A stretch of DNA of 64,000 nucleotides from Sporolactobacillus sp. CQH2019. Its GTDB lineage: Bacteria > Bacillota > Bacilli > Bacillales > Sporolactobacillaceae. Below are positions 45,562 through 54,443 of the stretch, one piece after another. The notes beneath the pieces are model-generated. The model had not been told where the DNA came from. It saw only the letters and a program-made list of their open reading frames with translations, and searched no databases. The DNA lies in NCBI RefSeq assembly GCF_028765345.1, contig NZ_JARAJZ010000008.1, positions 124,854 to 188,853 of the forward strand, read 5' to 3'. Position 1 is the first letter of the stretch; each line of letters starts with the position of its first letter. The position numbers were made by a program, and so were the translations under genes.

Positions 45562-46880
45562 TGACGGCATCGGTGAAAAAGAAAATCCAGAAAGAATTCA
45601 AAGAAAAGATGGATTATGATGAATTGCTCAACTGTATGCGCTGTGGTTTTTGTCTGCCGTCATGTCCGACCTACATCGAAACCGGCCGGCAGGAAAAATA
45701 TTCGCCGCGCGGCCGGATCGCACTGATGAAGGGCGTTGCCGACGGGATTATTGAACCGGACGACGACATGGCGCATTCACTCGATCTTTGTCTCGGATGC
45801 AGGGCCTGTGAACCGGTTTGCCCGTCCGGAGTAAAATACGGCCGCCTGCTGGAGGATGCCCGCAGTATCATCCAGGCGAACAAGAAACAGTCGCTACCGG
45901 TGAAAATGCTGAGAAAAGGAATTTTTGAAGAACTGTTCCCGCATCAGAACAGAATGGAGAAGGCGACCAGTCTGCTCGGATTTTACCAGCGGAGCGGCCT
46001 GTCCAAAGCGGCCCGCAAGATCGGATTTATGGAACTCTTTCCTTCCAGCATGGCGACGATGGAGAAAGTGCTGCCGGAAGTGCCGAAGCGCAGGGAAATA
46101 AAACGGCGCCCGCGTTTCTTTGAACATGAAGGAGAAAAAAAAGCGACGGCGGCGCTGTTTGCCGGCTGTCTGATGGACACCATGTTCTTTTCTACAAATA
46201 ATGCAACGATCCGGCTGCTTCAGAAAGCGGGCTGCGACGTGGTGATTCCCGAAAATCAGTTGTGCTGCGGTGCGCTTCACGGGCACGGCGGGGAGCTGGA
46301 GAGGGCCAAACAGATGGCCAAGCAGAATATTGAGGCATTTGAGAAAGAAGAGGCAGATTACATTGTTACCAATGCCGGCGGCTGCGGCGCCTTTTTGATT
46401 GAATACGATCACCTTTTAAAGGACGAGCCTGAGTGGGCCGATCGGGCGAAGCGTTTTGTTTCCAAGCTCAAAGATATTTCTGCGGTTCTCATGGATCTGG
46501 ATTTTCTGAAAAAGAACAGGCTTCATCTGCCTGAGCAGACGGTCACGTATCAGGATTCCTGCCACCTGCGCAACGTAATGCAGACGTTCGAAGAACCGCG
46601 CGCGCTTCTGAAGGCGATCGAAGGTGTGCACTATGAAGAAATGGAAGGCGCGAATACATGCTGCGGTTCAGCCGGTATCTACAATATTGTGGAACCGGAC
46701 ATGGCGATGCAGATTCTCGACCATAAAATGGAAAAGGTTGAAAAAACACACGCACGGACGATTGTCACGGCAAATCCGGGCTGCCTGCTTGAAATGAAGC
46801 TGGGGATTGAACGTGCAAATAAAACAGGTTCGGTCCGGGCCGTGCACATTGCCGATCTGCTGCTTGAAGCACTTGATTAG
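45558..46880 (+). CDS. glcF: GlcF-like iron-sulfur subunit
   Basis: A 440-residue electron-transfer subunit: two 4Fe-4S motifs (CMRCGFCLPSCP and CLGCRACEPVCP, residues about 25-85), then two CCG domains (QLCCGALHGHGG and NTCCGSAGIYN with DSCHLRN). It takes electrons from GlcD to the quinone pool. The start ATG overlaps the glcD stop (ATGA), so the two are coupled. A small hairpin with T-run at 47269 probably ends the transcript. Confidence 0.87.
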   Translation: MMTASVKKKIQKEFKEKMDYDELLNCMRCGFCLPSCPTYIETGRQEKYSPRGRIALMKGVADGIIEPDDDMAHSLDLCLGCRACEPVCPSGVKYGRLLEDARSIIQANKKQSLPVKMLRKGIFEELFPHQNRMEKATSLLGFYQRSGLSKAARKIGFMELFPSSMATMEKVLPEVPKRREIKRRPRFFEHEGEKKATAALFAGCLMDTMFFSTNNATIRLLQKAGCDVVIPENQLCCGALHGHGGELERAKQMAKQNIEAFEKEEADYIVTNAGGCGAFLIEYDHLLKDEPEWADRAKRFVSKLKDISAVLMDLDFLKKNRLHLPEQTVTYQDSCHLRNVMQTFEEPRALLKAIEGVHYEEMEGANTCCGSAGIYNIVEPDMAMQILDHKMEKVEKTHARTIVTANPGCLLEMKLGIERANKTGSVRAVHIADLLLEALD

Positions 46881-46958
46881 GCGTACTCCTATTTGCAAGC
46901 AGAGTTGATTGCCGGACAGTCCCTTACTGAGAAGCTGCCTCCGACGGCCGATAAACCA

Positions 46959-47021
46959 AGCGCCACGACTGATAAACTGTTCCAGACGATTGATAAACCA
47001 AGCTTCCCGGCGCTGCGGCTC
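46959..47021. repeat. Array A: three 21-bp units with a GATAAAC core
   Basis: CGGCCGATAAACCAAGCGCC, CGACTGATAAACTGTTCCAG and CGATTGATAAACCAAGCTTC, each unit 21 bases with its last base omitted here. The core GATAAAC is invariant. Confidence 0.7.
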
Positions 47022-47053
47022 GATCGTCCAGCTTCAGAGCAAGTTTCCGGCGA

Positions 47054-47163
47054 TTGGGAGCGAGTTTTCGGAAATTCGGCGCGACTTTCTGGCAATTCGG
47101 AGCGAGTCTAGCCCGATTCGGAGCGACCTAGGCCTGATTCGGCGCGACTGTTCAAATTCAGTT
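47054..47163. repeat. Array B: five to six 21-bp units with an ATTCGGNGCGA core
   Basis: Units start ATTGGGAGCGAGTTTTCGGA, ATTCGGCGCGACTTTCTGGC, ATTCGGAGCGAGTCTAGCCC, ATTCGGAGCGACCTAGGCCT and ATTCGGCGCGACTGTTCAA. The first four are exactly 21 bases (last base omitted here) and the fifth is shortened. Tandem, no spacers. Confidence 0.75.
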
Positions 47164-47268
47164 TGATCGCCCGACTCTGATCCGGGGCAACCGTTCATCG
47201 GGTTCGGCTTCCTAAGTTTGGTGCAGTAAGGGGCTTTTATTTTCAGCACATCTGCATGTCAATCATTG

Positions 47269-47295
47269 GCTGCCCGGGGCAGCAATCTTTTTTTG
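47269..47295 (+). terminator. Terminator probably ending glcDF
   Basis: GCTGCC-CGG-GGCAGC followed by AATC and seven T. Confidence 0.8.
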
Positions 47296-47411
47296 AATGA
47301 TCGCTTATCTTTAACGAAAGACTGCTGATTCGTGTGAGTAAACATCCCTATTTGTATATTCAGAGTGAAGACGGGGATTCCGTTCCGGCGCTCATTTGAA
47401 AGAGGGCCGAT

Positions 47412-47452
47412 AAAAAAACCGCGATGGAAATCAGTTCATCGCGGTTTTTATG
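47412..47452. terminator. Terminator downstream of the small basic protein gene
   Basis: ACCGCGATG pairs with CATCGCGGT; the minus strand ends in seven T, the plus strand in five. Confidence 0.85.
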
Positions 47453-47465
47453 ACCCGTTCATTTG

Positions 47466-47603
47466 CTATTTTCCCTTGCGTGCACGATCTTCAAGTTTCG
47501 AGACCGGAGCCGCGGACGTATCCGGCGGTCGTCCTGCAGGATTGACGCTGGTTGCTGTTTTTCCCTTATTTGTCCTGTATTCCTTGTCCCTTGTTTTAGC
47601 CAC
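47466..47603 (-). CDS. Small basic protein, function unknown
   Basis: A 45-residue frame from GTG 47603 to TAG, too short for most gene callers. The product begins VAKTRDKEYRTNKGKTATSV and ends KLEDRARKGK: hydrophilic, lysine-rich, with a central PAGRPPDTSAAP segment and no membrane helix. GGAGG lies about ten bases upstream and a strong terminator follows, which supports a real gene. The style recalls minor small proteins packaged in Bacillales spores, but I do not recognise a family, so that is only a guess. The GNAT gene lies upstream on the same strand. Confidence 0.55.
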   Translation of the reverse strand: MAKTRDKEYRTNKGKTATSVNPAGRPPDTSAAPVSKLEDRARKGK

Positions 47604-47672
47604 GCATAGCACACCTCCCCCCGGTCATAAGCTGCGCTGCCGGGGTCCGTATTATGCGTCCGTCCGGACGGG

Positions 47673-48143
47673 TTACAGATACTTGAGCATGTTAACGTCC
47701 GTTGCCGCAAAGCCCAGCTTTTGGTAGACATGCATCGCACGTTGATTATGGGCAAAGACATGCAGACTCAGTTTCTCCAGGCCGGCCTTTCGGCAATAAT
47801 CACAAAGCGCATTCAGCGCTGCCTGGCCGAGCCCCTGATTCTGAAAGGTATCGAAGATCTCGAAGTCATAAATGAAGGCGTTCCTGTTTGACTCATTCAG
47901 ATGATAATAAAGCCACAGCCTCCCGATTTTTCTTCCGAAGCCGTCCAGAAAAGTAAAAAAATGGTTATTGGGTGTGAAGAAACCGCGCGGCAGCAGGCGG
48001 TTGAACTCGTCGATCGCGTTATGCGGCGCGTCTTCCGCCGTCCACGCTCCGCTCCGCTGTTTTTCAACTGCATATTGCTGTACCATCCGGTGCATATAAG
48101 GAAGGAAATCCGTTTCTTTCATATCCGTTATTTTTACGATCAC
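47673..48143 (-). CDS. GNAT-family N-acetyltransferase
   Basis: A 156-residue acetyltransferase. The acetyl-CoA-binding loop reads FQNQGLGQAALNALCDYC (Q-x-x-G-x-G/A pattern), followed by LSLHVFAHNQRAMHVYQKLGF, which is motif B of the GNAT fold. The N-terminal half has no recognised substrate signature. ATG 48143 follows a short gap after the DUF402 gene on the same strand, so the two may be cotranscribed. Substrate unknown. Confidence 0.82.
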   Translation of the reverse strand: MIVKITDMKETDFLPYMHRMVQQYAVEKQRSGAWTAEDAPHNAIDEFNRLLPRGFFTPNNHFFTFLDGFGRKIGRLWLYYHLNESNRNAFIYDFEIFDTFQNQGLGQAALNALCDYCRKAGLEKLSLHVFAHNQRAMHVYQKLGFAATDVNMLKYL

Positions 48144-48161
48144 AGAAAAGCCCCCTGTCGT

Positions 48162-48713
48162 TCAATCTGTAAATATGCTGCGCAGATCACGGACCAGATT
48201 GAGAAAATGATCGGGATTGTTTTTAATAAAGGTCCCGAGACACCGCGCTGTCCGCCATGCCAAATCATACATTTCCGGGGTGATGATTCCGGCGTTAAGC
48301 GCTTCGTTCAGCTCATCCTCGTCAACCAGATAGAGGTCATGGCTCGGGAAAAGGATGATATCCAGGTAAAGATCATCGAACCAGAGAACACCGTCCGGAT
48401 CACACCCTTCCTGATATGTGACATCAAAGTAACACTGGACCAGCTGTTTTTCCGCGTTAAACATTGCTGTCAGAACAAAATGTGCCGGAGAGGCGGGAAA
48501 AAGCTGCAGCCAGGAAAAGGAGCGGTCCACTGTTTTTGTCCGGATTCCTCCATAGATGACCGAAAGAGGAGCTTTGATATCGTCAAAAATAAGCAGTACG
48601 GCCTCTCCATGGAACGAAGGCCACATGAACGATTTTCGGGTCATGCGGCTTCCGATGATCCGGCGCCATCCCCGCCTGTCGGCATATTTTCTTTTCATTT
48701 TATTCAGCTTCAA
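48162..48713 (-). CDS. DUF402-family protein (YgaC-like)
   Basis: A 183-residue protein of the DUF402 fold. CYFDVTYQEGCDPDGVLWFDD and YLDIILFPSHDLYLVDEDEL are the family's acidic metal-binding blocks. Relatives include nucleoside tri-/diphosphatases of the NtdP type in Staphylococcus. The N-terminus (MKLNKMKRKYADRRGWRR) is basic. The start is TTG 48713, supported by AAGGTG five bases upstream; ATG 48698 would lose five residues. It lies 19 bases before the GNAT gene. Nucleotide phosphatase activity is a family-level guess. Confidence 0.75.
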   Translation of the reverse strand: MKLNKMKRKYADRRGWRRIIGSRMTRKSFMWPSFHGEAVLLIFDDIKAPLSVIYGGIRTKTVDRSFSWLQLFPASPAHFVLTAMFNAEKQLVQCYFDVTYQEGCDPDGVLWFDDLYLDIILFPSHDLYLVDEDELNEALNAGIITPEMYDLAWRTARCLGTFIKNNPDHFLNLVRDLRSIFTD

Positions 48714-49092
48714 AGAATCACCTTCTGTCCCTGCCTATCTATTGTATCGTAACTTATCCAAAAAATGGGTAGTCGGATTCCCATTTTCCTGTACTTTTAG
48801 AAAGTATTACAGTCAGGCGGAATAAAGTATCGACGGCCGGTTGAGGAAAGTATCTTTTTCAGAATACGGGAGCTGTATCTGTAAAGAAGGGAGATCGTAT
48901 CGGACGGCGCTTTATTCAGAATGATACAGAAATAGGATACTGAATTGTGCGGGGGATCAGTGCCGGGATCACTATTTTATCCGGTAAAAGAAATGCAGGA
49001 CATCCCCGAATATCTTTAGCGGAAACATCCTGCCGTATTTAGACTGCTTGAATAACGCCTGTCAAGCTCGTTGACCGGCCTTCATTGAAAAA
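48714..49092. other. No gene seen
   Basis: About 380 bases with no supported frame or clear hairpin; it presumably carries the promoter of the DUF402-GNAT pair (minus strand). Confidence 0.5.
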
Positions 49093-49275
49093 TCAGTCAA
49101 TGACCGGAAGCATTCTCGTTTCTTTCTTCATTTCGGAGTGACAGAGCGGACATTTCGGATGACTGTCAAACGAGAAGGCATCTCTCATCCATCCCGAGCA
49201 TGATTCATTGGTGCACGTCCAGACAGCCGTTTCTGCTTCAGGAACCGGTTCTTGAGGGCCTCGATTAAATCCCAT
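49093..49275 (-). CDS. YdjO-like small zinc-ribbon protein
   Basis: A 60-residue protein with two Cys pairs: WTCTNESCSGWMRDAF and HPKCPLCHSEM, spaced as in a zinc ribbon. B. subtilis YdjO, called cold-inducible in some annotations, has the same order (W-x-C-x5-C-x-G-W and C-P-L-C). Role unknown. ATG 49275 has AAAGGGG about nine bases upstream. It is isolated between two non-coding stretches. Confidence 0.8.
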   Translation of the reverse strand: MGFNRGPQEPVPEAETAVWTCTNESCSGWMRDAFSFDSHPKCPLCHSEMKKETRMLPVID

Positions 49276-49694
49276 GTGTCAAAATCCCCTTTCCTGTTAA
49301 TCTTATTATTATATCCTATTTAGCCGAATAAATAAACGGAAACGCCCGACCTATTCCAAGTGCCGCCTGATCTTTCTCCCCCCTGATGCCCGGCATGAAA
49401 GGAACATGACGGGAAGAGGAATGCGAAAACGGGAAAAAGCCGGCGGCAATCATTCCTCTGGAACAGGAGAAGAAACCGGTCGCAAACGGAAACAGGGGTG
49501 CGAATAACTGGTGGCTGTATTCACGGGCGGAGCAAACGGCGAAAGCGGCGGTTTTTCAATGACGGACACGCCGGCTGGGCACGCTTGGGAGGATTTCCTT
49601 TTTTACTAAAGCTGTGCTAAAGTATTGATTGGAGGTTTTGCGAAACCGGCCGCAGGAAGACATGCACGACTCAGTGATGTGGAAGGATTGGATT
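49276..49694. other. Divergent intergenic region before tagG
   Basis: About 420 bases. A frame opens at TTG 49629 and reads into tagG, but the family begins at 49695. No repeat or hairpin stands out; it should hold the promoters of ydjO (-) and tagGH (+). Confidence 0.5.
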
Positions 49695-50516
49695 ATGAAA
49701 TCTGCATGGAAAGTGATTAAAGAGCAGGTCGGCAACTTTTATCTGATCAGACGGCTGTCGCTCTATGAACTGAAAAGCGAGAACAATAATAATTATTTAG
49801 GCATGTTATGGGTGATTCTCAACCCGACGATTCAGATTCTTATTTATTGGCTTGTTTTCGGCTATATTTTGAGCCGGAATACGAAAATATATATGGGACA
49901 CGGCATAGAAGTTCCCTATGTTGTCTGGCTGATTTCCGGAATATGTCTTTGGTTTTTCCTCAATCCAGCCATCATGGAAGGCGGAAGATCCATTTATTCG
50001 CGTATCTGGTTCATTGCCAAGATGAATTTTCCGATGAGTACGATTCCGAGCTATGTCATTTTTGAAAAGTTTTACCAGCATTTAATGCTAATGGCCATCA
50101 TCATCGTTATTTTGCAGTTTACAGATTTCAAAATAAGTTTCTATATTATACAATTGCCCTATTTCATGTTTGCGGCGCTCGCTTTTCTGCTGTCCGCGTC
50201 GTTGATTACCTCGACACTGACGACCATTGTCCGTGATTTGCAGCAGGTGCTGATCTCGCTGATGCGCATGATGATCTATCTGACGCCGTTTCTCTGGGCA
50301 CCGTCGCGGCTGCCTGTTTTTCTGCAGAACGTGATGCTGCTCAATCCGATGTACTATCTTGTTGAGGGGTATCGGGCCTCCCTTCTCGGCATCTCGTGGT
50401 ACGGCATCGAACACATTAAGTATACGATTTATTTCTGGGCCGTCATTGCTCTGATGTTCATTTTCGGTTCGGTGATCCATATGAAATTCAGGGATCACTT
50501 CGTAGACTATCTGTAA
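49695..50516 (+). CDS. tagG: TagG-like wall teichoic acid ABC permease
   Basis: A 273-residue ABC-2 permease with six membrane helices. MKSAWKVIKEQVGNFYLIRR, then LYELKSENNNNYLGMLWVI and MNFPMSTIPSYVIFEKFYQH, match B. subtilis TagG closely. It exports the lipid-linked teichoic acid polymer with TagH. The frame opens at 49629, and ATG 49662 is possible; I chose 49695 for the GGAAGG at eight bases and the fit to TagG. The stop is 16 bases before tagH. Confidence 0.9.
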   Translation: MKSAWKVIKEQVGNFYLIRRLSLYELKSENNNNYLGMLWVILNPTIQILIYWLVFGYILSRNTKIYMGHGIEVPYVVWLISGICLWFFLNPAIMEGGRSIYSRIWFIAKMNFPMSTIPSYVIFEKFYQHLMLMAIIIVILQFTDFKISFYIIQLPYFMFAALAFLLSASLITSTLTTIVRDLQQVLISLMRMMIYLTPFLWAPSRLPVFLQNVMLLNPMYYLVEGYRASLLGISWYGIEHIKYTIYFWAVIALMFIFGSVIHMKFRDHFVDYL

Positions 50517-50532
50517 GGTGGACAGGTTCATT

Positions 50533-51327
50533 ATGGGAAAATCGGTTATCGTGAGTCACGTCACGAAAAAATATAAGATGTACACTAAAAATTCTGAGAA
50601 AATCCTTGATCTTATTTCTCCGAAGAGCTACGGCAAGTCGTTTTACGCGCTTCGGGATATCAGTTTTGAGGCGGAAAAAGGCGATGTCATCGGCATTATC
50701 GGTGTCAACGGCTCCGGTAAATCAACGCTGTCGAACATTATTGCCGGCGTTGTTCCGCCGACATCGGGCACGGTCACCGTCAAGGGCGAAACGGCACTGA
50801 TTGCGATTGCTTCCGGTCTGAAGGGTGAATTGACCGGAAAAGAAAATATTGAGCTGAAATGTCTAATGCTCGGCTTCAATAAAAATGAAATCAAAGAGCT
50901 GACACCTGACATTATTGAATTTGCCGATATCGGCGATTTTATCGATCAGCCGGTCAAAACATACTCAAGCGGGATGCGGTCGAGACTCGGTTTTGCCATC
51001 TCGATCCATATTGATCCCGATATTCTGATTATTGATGAGGCGCTTTCCGTGGGGGATCAGACCTTTGCCGAAAAATGTCTGGATAAAATGAATGAGTTCA
51101 AAGAAAGCGGGAAGACGATCTTCTTTATCAGCCACTCGATCGGTCAGATGAAGCAGTTTTGTGAAAAGGCGCTGTGGATTCAGTACGGACGCGTTGACGA
51201 TTACGGACGGATGAAGGACGTCATGCCCAAATACGAAGCGTTTATTAAGGACTTCAAGAAAATGACGCGGCAGGAACAAACGGATTTTCAGGAGAAAGTC
51301 AGGCGGAGCCGCATGGTCAATGCTTGA
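50533..51327 (+). CDS. tagH: TagH-like teichoic acid ABC ATPase, short form
   Basis: A 264-residue ABC ATPase: Walker A GVNGSGKST, signature YSSGMRSRLGF, Walker B ILIIDEALSVGD and H-loop ISHS. It powers export of wall teichoic acid through TagG. B. subtilis TagH is about twice as long, with a membrane segment and extracellular C-terminal domain; here the protein ends after the ATPase (FQEKVRRSRMVNA). The stop TGA is followed by non-coding sequence, so this is a short type rather than a broken gene. Short TagH/TarH forms exist in other Firmicutes. An in-frame GTG at 50518 is an alternative start. Confidence 0.87.
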   Translation: MGKSVIVSHVTKKYKMYTKNSEKILDLISPKSYGKSFYALRDISFEAEKGDVIGIIGVNGSGKSTLSNIIAGVVPPTSGTVTVKGETALIAIASGLKGELTGKENIELKCLMLGFNKNEIKELTPDIIEFADIGDFIDQPVKTYSSGMRSRLGFAISIHIDPDILIIDEALSVGDQTFAEKCLDKMNEFKESGKTIFFISHSIGQMKQFCEKALWIQYGRVDDYGRMKDVMPKYEAFIKDFKKMTRQEQTDFQEKVRRSRMVNA

Positions 51328-51888
51328 TGCGTCGTGAGAGGCGCGTGTTGCTTTTCGCAGGCAGCCGGTCTCCGTTCCGTATCGTACGGATCGGAGCGGA
51401 AACATCTGCCCTATGAAAAAATCCCGCTCACAGGAGCGGGATGATACATAAAGTGTATTGGGGTTAGGGTTAGTAATCATATAGCCGTTTTTCGGCAATC
51501 CGAAACCTCATTTCTGATTTTTTATAAGAAGCGCTTTTTTTTCGCTGAAATTGCATACTTTTCCGTATATTTGATATATAATATATATATTAGTATTTAA
51601 ATTTGTGAAAATAAGTACATTCTTGATTTCAGATAAAAAGTATCCGAATCCATGTGGCAAGGTCTGCGTCCGGCGGTGTTCCGTTTAAAGAGAACAGATG
51701 CTTTCAAAGATACGGAGACGCTGAAATTTTTTGGAATTGCGTTTTGGCAATCAGCCGGGTTTTAGATAGGCATGGACGGAAATGATATCGGGAAAGGCCG
51801 AGACGGCGTTCTGATAATATGGAAGGAGTGAAGGGTGCGCGTCGGATCTTTTTGAAAACGGTTACTTATCCGGCGGCCCGATCAGAGG
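51328..51888. other. AT-rich intergenic region between tagH and fbpA
   Basis: About 560 bases. Contains two hairpins (51370-51396, and 51420-51442 listed separately) and a very AT-rich segment near 51560-51610. No supported gene. Confidence 0.5.
51416..51444. terminator. Hairpin ATCCCGCTC/GAGCGGGAT
   Basis: A perfect nine-bp stem with a four-base loop. An A-run before it makes a U-run only on the minus strand; for tagGH (+) it would be weak. Confidence 0.65.
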
Positions 51889-52065
51889 ATGAATAATGTT
51901 AATTTATTAAGAACCGCAGTGGAAAATCGGAAAAAATATCTGATTGAAATGCTGAAGGAAAACAGAGTGACCAGCGATCCGGGCAGCTTGAACAGATGGA
52001 CGCTGTCTGAGCTTGAAAATGAATGGAAACGCTATCAGAAATGGCAGAAAAGGAATATCGGATAA
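51889..52065 (+). CDS. FbpA-like small Fur-regulated protein
   Basis: A 58-residue protein: LLRTAVENRKKYLIEMLKEN in the first half and TLSELENEWKRYQKWQK in the second. This is the pattern of B. subtilis FbpA (about 59 residues), a small basic protein in the iron-sparing response. It is below usual gene-calling length. The ATG is preceded by AGAGG with poor spacing, so initiation may be weak. I do not see a full Fur box upstream, only a half-site TGATAAT near 51814. It is followed by ytkD after 165 bases. Family call rests on memory of FbpA. Confidence 0.65.
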   Translation: MNNVNLLRTAVENRKKYLIEMLKENRVTSDPGSLNRWTLSELENEWKRYQKWQKRNIG

Positions 52066-52230
52066 GTGCAGCGCGCGAAAACGGACAAAAGCGGAGAAGT
52101 ATGCGAAAAAACGTGGTACAATAATGAGCAACGGGCGCCTTATCCATGAGCAAAAAGCGGGCGAAAATTGCCGAAATAAAAAGAGCCGGCGGAGCGGAAA
52201 GACGCTGAAAAACCGGGGAGACGATTTTTT

Positions 52231-52755
52231 TTGGCTGCGATTAAAACATTTGAGGATTTTTACGGAAACAGGGTCAGTCTTGCTGTTGCCGATTTTCCGT
52301 TTTCCGATCGGCCGAAGCACGTCTGGGTCATCTGCCGTTTTCATGAACAATGGCTGCTCACGCTGCATTTGCGCCGGGGCCTCGAATTCCCGGGCGGTAA
52401 AGTGGAGAAGGGTGAAAATGCCGACGATGCTGCGCGCAGGGAAGTCGATGAAGAGACGGGGGCGCATATCGGCCGCCTGTTTCCAGTCGGCCAGTATCGT
52501 GTCGACGGAAAAACCGATTCCATCGTTAAGAATATTTATTATGGCGAGATCGATCGGATCGAACTGAAAAAAAGCTATCTGGAAACCGGAGGTCCGCGAT
52601 TTATCAGCAGGCTGCCCGATTCGATTGCGACGGACGGAAGATACAGTTTTTTGATGAAAGACCGCGTGCTTTCCGAATCAATGAAGGCGATCGCTGCCGG
52701 GAAATTCGGCGGCCGCCGGGTTCTTCATGTGCATCGGGATGCATTTGATGATTAA
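52231..52755 (+). CDS. ytkD: YtkD-like Nudix nucleoside triphosphatase
   Basis: A 174-residue Nudix hydrolase with the complete box: GGKVEKGENADDAARREVDE then ETGAHI, matching G-x5-E-x7-R-E-x2-E-E-x-G. It hydrolyses damaged or excess nucleoside triphosphates; B. subtilis YtkD is 8-oxo-dGTP-related. The start is TTG 52231 with GGGGAG at ten bases. It converges on pckA across a shared terminator, as in B. subtilis. It is somewhat longer than B. subtilis YtkD (158), mostly at the C-terminus. Confidence 0.88.
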   Translation: MAAIKTFEDFYGNRVSLAVADFPFSDRPKHVWVICRFHEQWLLTLHLRRGLEFPGGKVEKGENADDAARREVDEETGAHIGRLFPVGQYRVDGKTDSIVKNIYYGEIDRIELKKSYLETGGPRFISRLPDSIATDGRYSFLMKDRVLSESMKAIAAGKFGGRRVLHVHRDAFDD

Positions 52756-52756
52756 A

Positions 52757-52799
52757 AAAAGGCATCGCCCTCGAAAATAAAGGGCAATGCCTTTTTGAT
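52757..52799. terminator. Bidirectional terminator between ytkD and pckA
   Basis: AAAGGCATCGCCCT pairs with AGGGCAATGCCTTT around an A-rich loop; A-run and T-run on both sides. Confidence 0.92.
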
Positions 52800-52811
52800 T
52801 GTTCACATTTA

Positions 52812-54395
52812 TTATTCAGCCAGCGGCCCTGCAGAGCGGATCGCTTCGGATGCTTCAGGAAAACTGCCGAAGTTGTTTTTGAATTTTTTGGCAAGCTGCC
52901 GGGCGCTTTTATCGTATGCATCCCGGTCGGACCACGTCTCCCACGGCAGCAGGACTTTGTCGGGAACGCCGGGGCATTTTTTCGGAATGTGCAGGCCGAA
53001 AATCGGATCCGTGACCGTTTCCGTATCGGAAAATTTGCCTTCAAGCGCAGCCTGGATCATCAATCGAGTATAGGAGAGCTGCATTCTTTTTCCGACGCCG
53101 TACGGTCCGCCCGTCCAGCCTGTGTTGACCAAATAGGCAGCCGCGTGATGCTTTTTGATTCTTGCACCCAGCAGTTCGGCGTAGGTCGATGCCGGAAGCG
53201 GCATAAACGGTGCTCCGAAGCAGGTTGAAAAGGTAGCCTCCGGATCGGTCACGCCTCTTTCGGTTCCGGCCAGCTTACTTGTGTATCCCGACAGGAATTG
53301 GTACATAGCCTGTTCCGGCGTCAGCAGGCTGATCGGCGGCAGCACGCCGAATGCATCCGCCGTCAGGAAGATGATGGCATTCGGGTGTCCGCCGACGCTC
53401 GGAATCAATGCGTTCGGGACATTTTCAAGTGAGTAGGCAGCACGCGTGTTCTCTGTCAGAGAACCGTTGTCATAATCCGGTTTGCGGTCATCATGATGGA
53501 TGACAACGTTTTCGAGAACAGTGGCAAATTGAATGCTGTTGTAAATCTGCGGCTCTTTTTCTTTTGAAAGCCGGATTGTTTTTGCGTAGCAGCCACCCTC
53601 GATGTTGAACACACCCTGATCCGACCAGCCGTGTTCATCATCGCCGATTAAATCACGGTCGGGAACATTTGATAAAGTCGTTTTTCCTGTGCCGGAAAGG
53701 CCGAAGAATAAAGCGACTTTTCCGTTCTTTCCCTGGTTTGCCGAGCAGTGCATCGACATAACTTGTTTCTGCGGAAGCAGATAGTTCATCACTGTAAAGA
53801 TCGACTTCTTGATCTCGCCACCGTATTCGGTGCCGCCGATCAAAACGATGCGATGCGTGAAGGAAATAATGATAAATGCTTCCGAACGGGTACCGTCAAT
53901 CGCCGGATCTGCTTTGAATCCGGGGGCGGAAAGAACGGTGAAATCGGCACTGTGGCTCTTCAGTTCATCCGGAGTCGGGCAAATGAACAGCTGACGGCAG
54001 AACAGATTCTGCCAGGCGTATTCATTGACCACCTGAATGGAGAGACGATGATTCGGATCGGCTCCGGCAAAACCCTGAAAAACAAAACGATCCTGCTGAT
54101 CGTTCAAGTAGCGAACGACTTTCTGATAAAGCTTAACGAAAACAGATTCACCGATCGCCTGGTTTCGATTCCAGTCAATCCGATTTTCTGTTGTTTCATC
54201 TTTTACAAAGAATTTGTCTTTGGGGGACCGTCCTGTATATTTTCCGGTCGTCACGGCCAGTGCCCCCTTGTCCGTTAAAGCGCCTTCATTTTTAGCGAGC
54301 GCTTTCTCAACAAGTTCTGCAGAAGACAGATTCACAAAGGTATTTTTCGCTTTGAACAGTTCAGAGATGAGCGTATTGGAAACCGTCACATTCAT
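52812..54395 (-). CDS. pckA: Phosphoenolpyruvate carboxykinase (ATP)
   Basis: A 527-residue ATP-type [18 protein letters not shown] (kinase-1a P-loop), IGDDEHGW (kinase-2/Mg site) and [11 protein letters not shown]. It converts oxaloacetate to phosphoenolpyruvate in gluconeogenesis. The ATG follows AGGAAGGGATG. In B. subtilis its promoter is repressed by CcpN in glycolytic conditions; a CcpN-like box overlaps the -10 here (54444-54454). It is divergent from metK, as in B. subtilis. Confidence 0.96.
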   Translation of the reverse strand: MNVTVSNTLISELFKAKNTFVNLSSAELVEKALAKNEGALTDKGALAVTTGKYTGRSPKDKFFVKDETTENRIDWNRNQAIGESVFVKLYQKVVRYLNDQQDRFVFQGFAGADPNHRLSIQVVNEYAWQNLFCRQLFICPTPDELKSHSADFTVLSAPGFKADPAIDGTRSEAFIIISFTHRIVLIGGTEYGGEIKKSIFTVMNYLLPQKQVMSMHCSANQGKNGKVALFFGLSGTGKTTLSNVPDRDLIGDDEHGWSDQGVFNIEGGCYAKTIRLSKEKEPQIYNSIQFATVLENVVIHHDDRKPDYDNGSLTENTRAAYSLENVPNALIPSVGGHPNAIIFLTADAFGVLPPISLLTPEQAMYQFLSGYTSKLAGTERGVTDPEATFSTCFGAPFMPLPASTYAELLGARIKKHHAAAYLVNTGWTGGPYGVGKRMQLSYTRLMIQAALEGKFSDTETVTDPIFGLHIPKKCPGVPDKVLLPWETWSDRDAYDKSARQLAKKFKNNFGSFPEASEAIRSAGPLAE

Positions 54396-54443
54396 ATTAA
54401 CATCCCTTCCTCATTTTATAGCCATCATACTTTCGACACCTAA

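Larger units (their letters stand above)
46881..47268. other. Long intergenic region with two 21-bp arrays
   Basis: Holds the repeat arrays listed below. No frame here has a family-like product. Confidence 0.6.

Noticed and set aside
47054-47163. CRISPR-like short repeats
   Set aside because: The units touch each other with no spacers, are degenerate, and no cas genes are present. Tandem repeats fit better.
51459-51471. Telomere-like GGGGTTAGGGTTAG
   Set aside because: Only two units in a bacterial intergenic gap; chance or noise.
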